Source of the DNA: an uncultured bacterium
GTDB lineage: Bacteria > Cyanobacteriota > Vampirovibrionia > Gastranaerophilales > Gastranaerophilaceae
Assembly (NCBI GenBank): GCA_900551675.1
Contig: URXH01000099.1
Location: forward strand, 1-6,450
Length of the DNA stretch: 6,450 nt
Direction of reading: 5' to 3'
Below, piece after piece: positions 4,469 through 6,450 of the stretch. The position numbers and the translations under genes are program-made. How positions within the stretch are numbered: the stretch's first letter is position 1; each line of letters starts with the position of its first letter. The notes under the pieces were generated by a model. It was not told where the DNA came from, made no database searches, and saw only the letters and a program-made list of their open reading frames with translations.

Positions 4469-6151
4469 TTACACGCTCGCTAGTTCTTTTGACCTTTCCA
4501 ATTGAAGCGTGCAGGTTGTAATATCGCATACACAAGACGGACCGAAATACTGAACAGCACCGGGGAATAAATATCTGTCATTCATTGCCCAGTCTTCTCT
4601 GTTTTCTTCAAGTTGTTTGAAAACAGGTCCGTCTAATTTTACAAGTGCTTTTTGAATTACAGGTTTCATTTCTCCGTGGCGTTTTTCCATATTCATCATC
4701 ATAGTAAGAGGAACACCGCCTGCTATCCATTGATCAGCAGGTGCTGTCAGATTTCTTACCGATGACAAATAACCTGTCAAACCGAAATTGATTAATGCAA
4801 ATGCGTTAAAGCCAAGAGAATAGCAGTAATCAGCATCAAAGTTTGACGGGAATGCACATCTGCCTTCATATCCGAAGAAATGAGACTGCGGATTGAATTT
4901 GCCGATATAGTCTCCCTGAGACTTTAATTCATCAAGTCTTGTTGAAATCATTTCGATTAACAATTTTTCTGTTTCAATTTTTGATACCTGAACGTTTCCG
5001 TGCGGATCGCGGTCTGCTAATAACTGACCTTTGATAAGTGCAGGAAGTGAATTGTAAACTTTAGCATTTGCAGGGTCAAGTCTGTTTTCAACTATATCGA
5101 ATTTATCACGGATTGTTGTAGCATTCACAAAATCAGGATCGTTTTCCAGAGATGCCATAATATCATTAAGGTTTGAAATCATAGATTTCATCTCGGGAAT
5201 AAATTCGATTAAGCCTTCAGGAACAATTGCAATACCGAAATTTTTACCCATATCTGCACGTTTAACAATAATATCGCACATATAATTAATAATGCTTTCT
5301 AAAGACATTTTCTTTTCTTCAACTTCTTCAGAAATTAAAGTTATGTTCGGCTGAGTCTGCAAAGCAGCTTCCAGAGCGACGTGAGAAGCACTTCTGCCCA
5401 TAATTTTTATAAAGTGCCAGTATTTTTTAGCGGAATTTGCATCTCTTTGAATATTTCCGATAAGTTCTGCATAAGTTTTTGTTGCAGTATCAAATCCGAA
5501 AGAAATTTCAATCTGCTCGTTTTTCAAGTCGCCGTCAATTGTTTTCGGGCAACCGATAACCTGAATGCCTGCGTTATTTTTAACAAACCATTCTGCTAAA
5601 AGTGCAGCGTTAGTGTTTGAATCATCTCCGCCGATGATAACAACAGCAGAAATATTAAGTTTTTTGCAGACTTCCCATGATTTCTGGAACTGTTCTTCAG
5701 TTTCAAGTTTTGTTCTGCCTGAGCCGATAATATCAAATCCGCCGGTATTTCTGTAAGCGTCAATAAATTTGTCGTCAAATTCAACGTATTTGCCGTCAAT
5801 AATACCGGAAGGACCGCCTAAAAAACCGTAAAGCTTGTTTGAAGAATTTGCCTGTTTCAAAGCATCATACAAACCAGCAATTACGTTGTGGCCTCCGGGA
5901 GCTTGTCCGCCTGAAAGGATTACACCGACATTTCTTACTTCAGATGATTTTGAAGAAGAAGATGTTTTAAAAGTTACAACGGGTTTACCGTATGTATTTT
6001 TGAATAAATTTTGAATTTGTTCCTGATCTCTGACTGATTGAGTTGCGGAACCTTCAGCCATTTCCAGATTGTTAATACCGTCTGCAAGGCTTGACGGAAG
6101 TTTCGGCTGATACTTTAATCTTTCGATTTGTAACGGTGAAAGTTTTTCCAT
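4469..6151 (-). CDS. pfp: Diphosphate-fructose-6-phosphate 1-phosphotransferase (PPi-PFK)
   Basis: A 560-residue cytosolic enzyme that reversibly makes fructose 1,6-bisphosphate from fructose 6-phosphate using pyrophosphate instead of ATP (EC 2.7.1.90), working in glycolysis and gluconeogenesis. Motifs in order: GGQAPGGHN (81-89), GGDDSNTNA (174-182), PKTIDGDL (202-209) with catalytic D206, MGRSASH (251-257), PEGLIEFIPE (311-320) and GYEGR (427-431). The Asp in GGDD (D177) and the Lys in PKTIDGD (K203) replace the glycines of ATP-dependent enzymes and are the accepted signature of PPi use. The length fits the long PFP class related to plant beta subunits, not the ~320-residue bacterial PfkA. 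I chose the ATG at 6151 because AAGGA lies eight bases upstream; an in-frame start at 6202 would add 17 residues and has no such site. It looks monocistronic, with a terminator about 50 bp past its stop. There is no sign of truncation or frameshift. Confidence 0.97.
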   Translation of the reverse strand: MEKLSPLQIERLKYQPKLPSSLADGINNLEMAEGSATQSVRDQEQIQNLFKNTYGKPVVTFKTSSSSKSSEVRNVGVILSGGQAPGGHNVIAGLYDALKQANSSNKLYGFLGGPSGIIDGKYVEFDDKFIDAYRNTGGFDIIGSGRTKLETEEQFQKSWEVCKKLNISAVVIIGGDDSNTNAALLAEWFVKNNAGIQVIGCPKTIDGDLKNEQIEISFGFDTATKTYAELIGNIQRDANSAKKYWHFIKIMGRSASHVALEAALQTQPNITLISEEVEEKKMSLESIINYMCDIIVKRADMGKNFGIAIVPEGLIEFIPEMKSMISNLNDIMASLENDPDFVNATTIRDKFDIVENRLDPANAKVYNSLPALIKGQLLADRDPHGNVQVSKIETEKLLIEMISTRLDELKSQGDYIGKFNPQSHFFGYEGRCAFPSNFDADYCYSLGFNAFALINFGLTGYLSSVRNLTAPADQWIAGGVPLTMMMNMEKRHGEMKPVIQKALVKLDGPVFKQLEENREDWAMNDRYLFPGAVQYFGPSCVCDITTCTLQLERSKELASV

Positions 6152-6159
6152 ATTTCTCT

Positions 6160-6164
6160 TCCTT
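6160..6164 (-). promoter_or_regulatory. Ribosome binding site of pfp
   Basis: On the minus strand AAGGA lies eight bases before the ATG at 6151, supporting that start over the in-frame ATG 51 bases further upstream. Confidence 0.7.
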
Positions 6165-6171
6165 TTCTTGA

Positions 6172-6199
6172 GTAATACTATTTTACACTGACATGTTAA
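6172..6199 (-). promoter_or_regulatory. Possible promoter of pfp
   Basis: On the minus strand TTAACA (6199-6194, five of six -35 bases) is followed after 16 bp by TATTAC (6177-6172, four of six -10 bases). An alternative -10, TAAAAT (6185-6180), has no good -35 at proper spacing. The -35 overlaps an 8-bp palindrome TGTTAACA (6194-6201). The boxes are weak, so this is only a candidate. Confidence 0.35.
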
Positions 6200-6222
6200 C
6201 ACAAAAAAAATGAGAAATTTAA

Positions 6223-6450
6223 TTATTTTCTTACTAATTCATAGCCTTCAAATCTTGCCGGATTAAATCTGTCTACAACTTCATAATTTTTTGGGAGATT
6301 AATATTTTCTATTTTGGAATTTGAATATTTTCTTTCAAACAGCAAAAAATAATGATTATAATTTTGAGGTATTTTATTTATCGAGTCTAAAAATTCATAT
6401 TTTTGATTATCAGGCATATTAAATATCAAATTCAAATAACAAGAATATGT
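6223..6450 (-). CDS. C-terminal end of an unrecognised protein (5' end outside the window)
   Basis: The frame is open from the window edge to a TAA at 6225-6223, giving at least the last 75 residues. I do not recognise the family. The visible part is rich in N, Y, F, K and E, ends FEGYELVRK, and has no transmembrane segment or known motif. An ATG lies inside (residue M of NMPDNQKYEF, near 6417), but the frame continues open upstream to the edge, so this is more likely the tail of a longer protein than a complete small one. Tails ending in a 'GYxLV+K'-like strand occur in soluble C-terminal domains of membrane glycosyltransferases, but this is only a guess. It lies 71 bp upstream of pfp on the same strand with no evident terminator between them. 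Confidence 0.55.
   Translation of the reverse strand, partial: TYSCYLNLIFNMPDNQKYEFLDSINKIPQNYNHYFLLFERKYSNSKIENINLPKNYEVVDRFNPARFEGYELVRK

Overview
The window is AT-rich bacterial DNA using the standard code, with Shine-Dalgarno sites before three of the genes. I see no rRNA, tRNA, CRISPR array, transposase or phage gene. My best guess at the source is an uncultured gut relative of Cyanobacteria (Melainabacteria/Vampirovibrionia, order Gastranaerophilales). The grounds are a histidine kinase with a cyanobacterial-style H-box (ASLGQLVAGVAHEINTP), a PPi-dependent phosphofructokinase, and an EF-hand/LysM repeat protein of a style I associate with that group. This placement is inference; no marker gene is present to prove it.

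Layout. Positions 1-49 hold no recognisable feature. On the minus strand, 50-1708 encodes a soluble PAS-GAF-type sensor histidine kinase. A 78-bp divergent gap (1709-1786) separates it from a 69-residue XRE-family repressor-like protein on the plus strand (1787-1996). The gap carries a good sigma70-type promoter for the kinase, placed so that its transcript would start at or very near the ATG (leaderless). A 15-bp perfect palindrome covers the -10 box and is a natural candidate operator for the XRE protein. After a 134-bp gap comes a 626-residue plus-strand protein (2131-4011) with one canonical EF-hand, a LysM-like domain in the middle, and many short DG-K/N-type repeats on both sides.

The 457-bp convergent region 4012-4468 has no credible gene. 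It is packed with hairpins: a palindrome at the upstream stop codon, a CCCC/GGGG hairpin, two related copies of a 20-bp palindrome, a two-hairpin element of the dispersed intergenic type, a bidirectional rho-independent terminator, and another inverted repeat. On the minus strand, 4469-6151 encodes a long-type diphosphate-fructose-6-phosphate phosphotransferase. Upstream of it on the same strand is the C-terminal end of an unrecognised protein (6223-6450) that runs off the window.

How the genes work together. The kinase and XRE gene look like a small divergent regulatory pair. The repeat protein is probably Ca2+-binding and possibly peptidoglycan-associated. The phosphofructokinase is central carbon metabolism (glycolysis/gluconeogenesis) and has no evident link to the regulators. 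No clear multi-gene defence, mobile or biosynthetic system is visible. The most unusual items are the EF-hand/LysM repeat protein, the kinase promoter-operator arrangement and the hairpin cluster.
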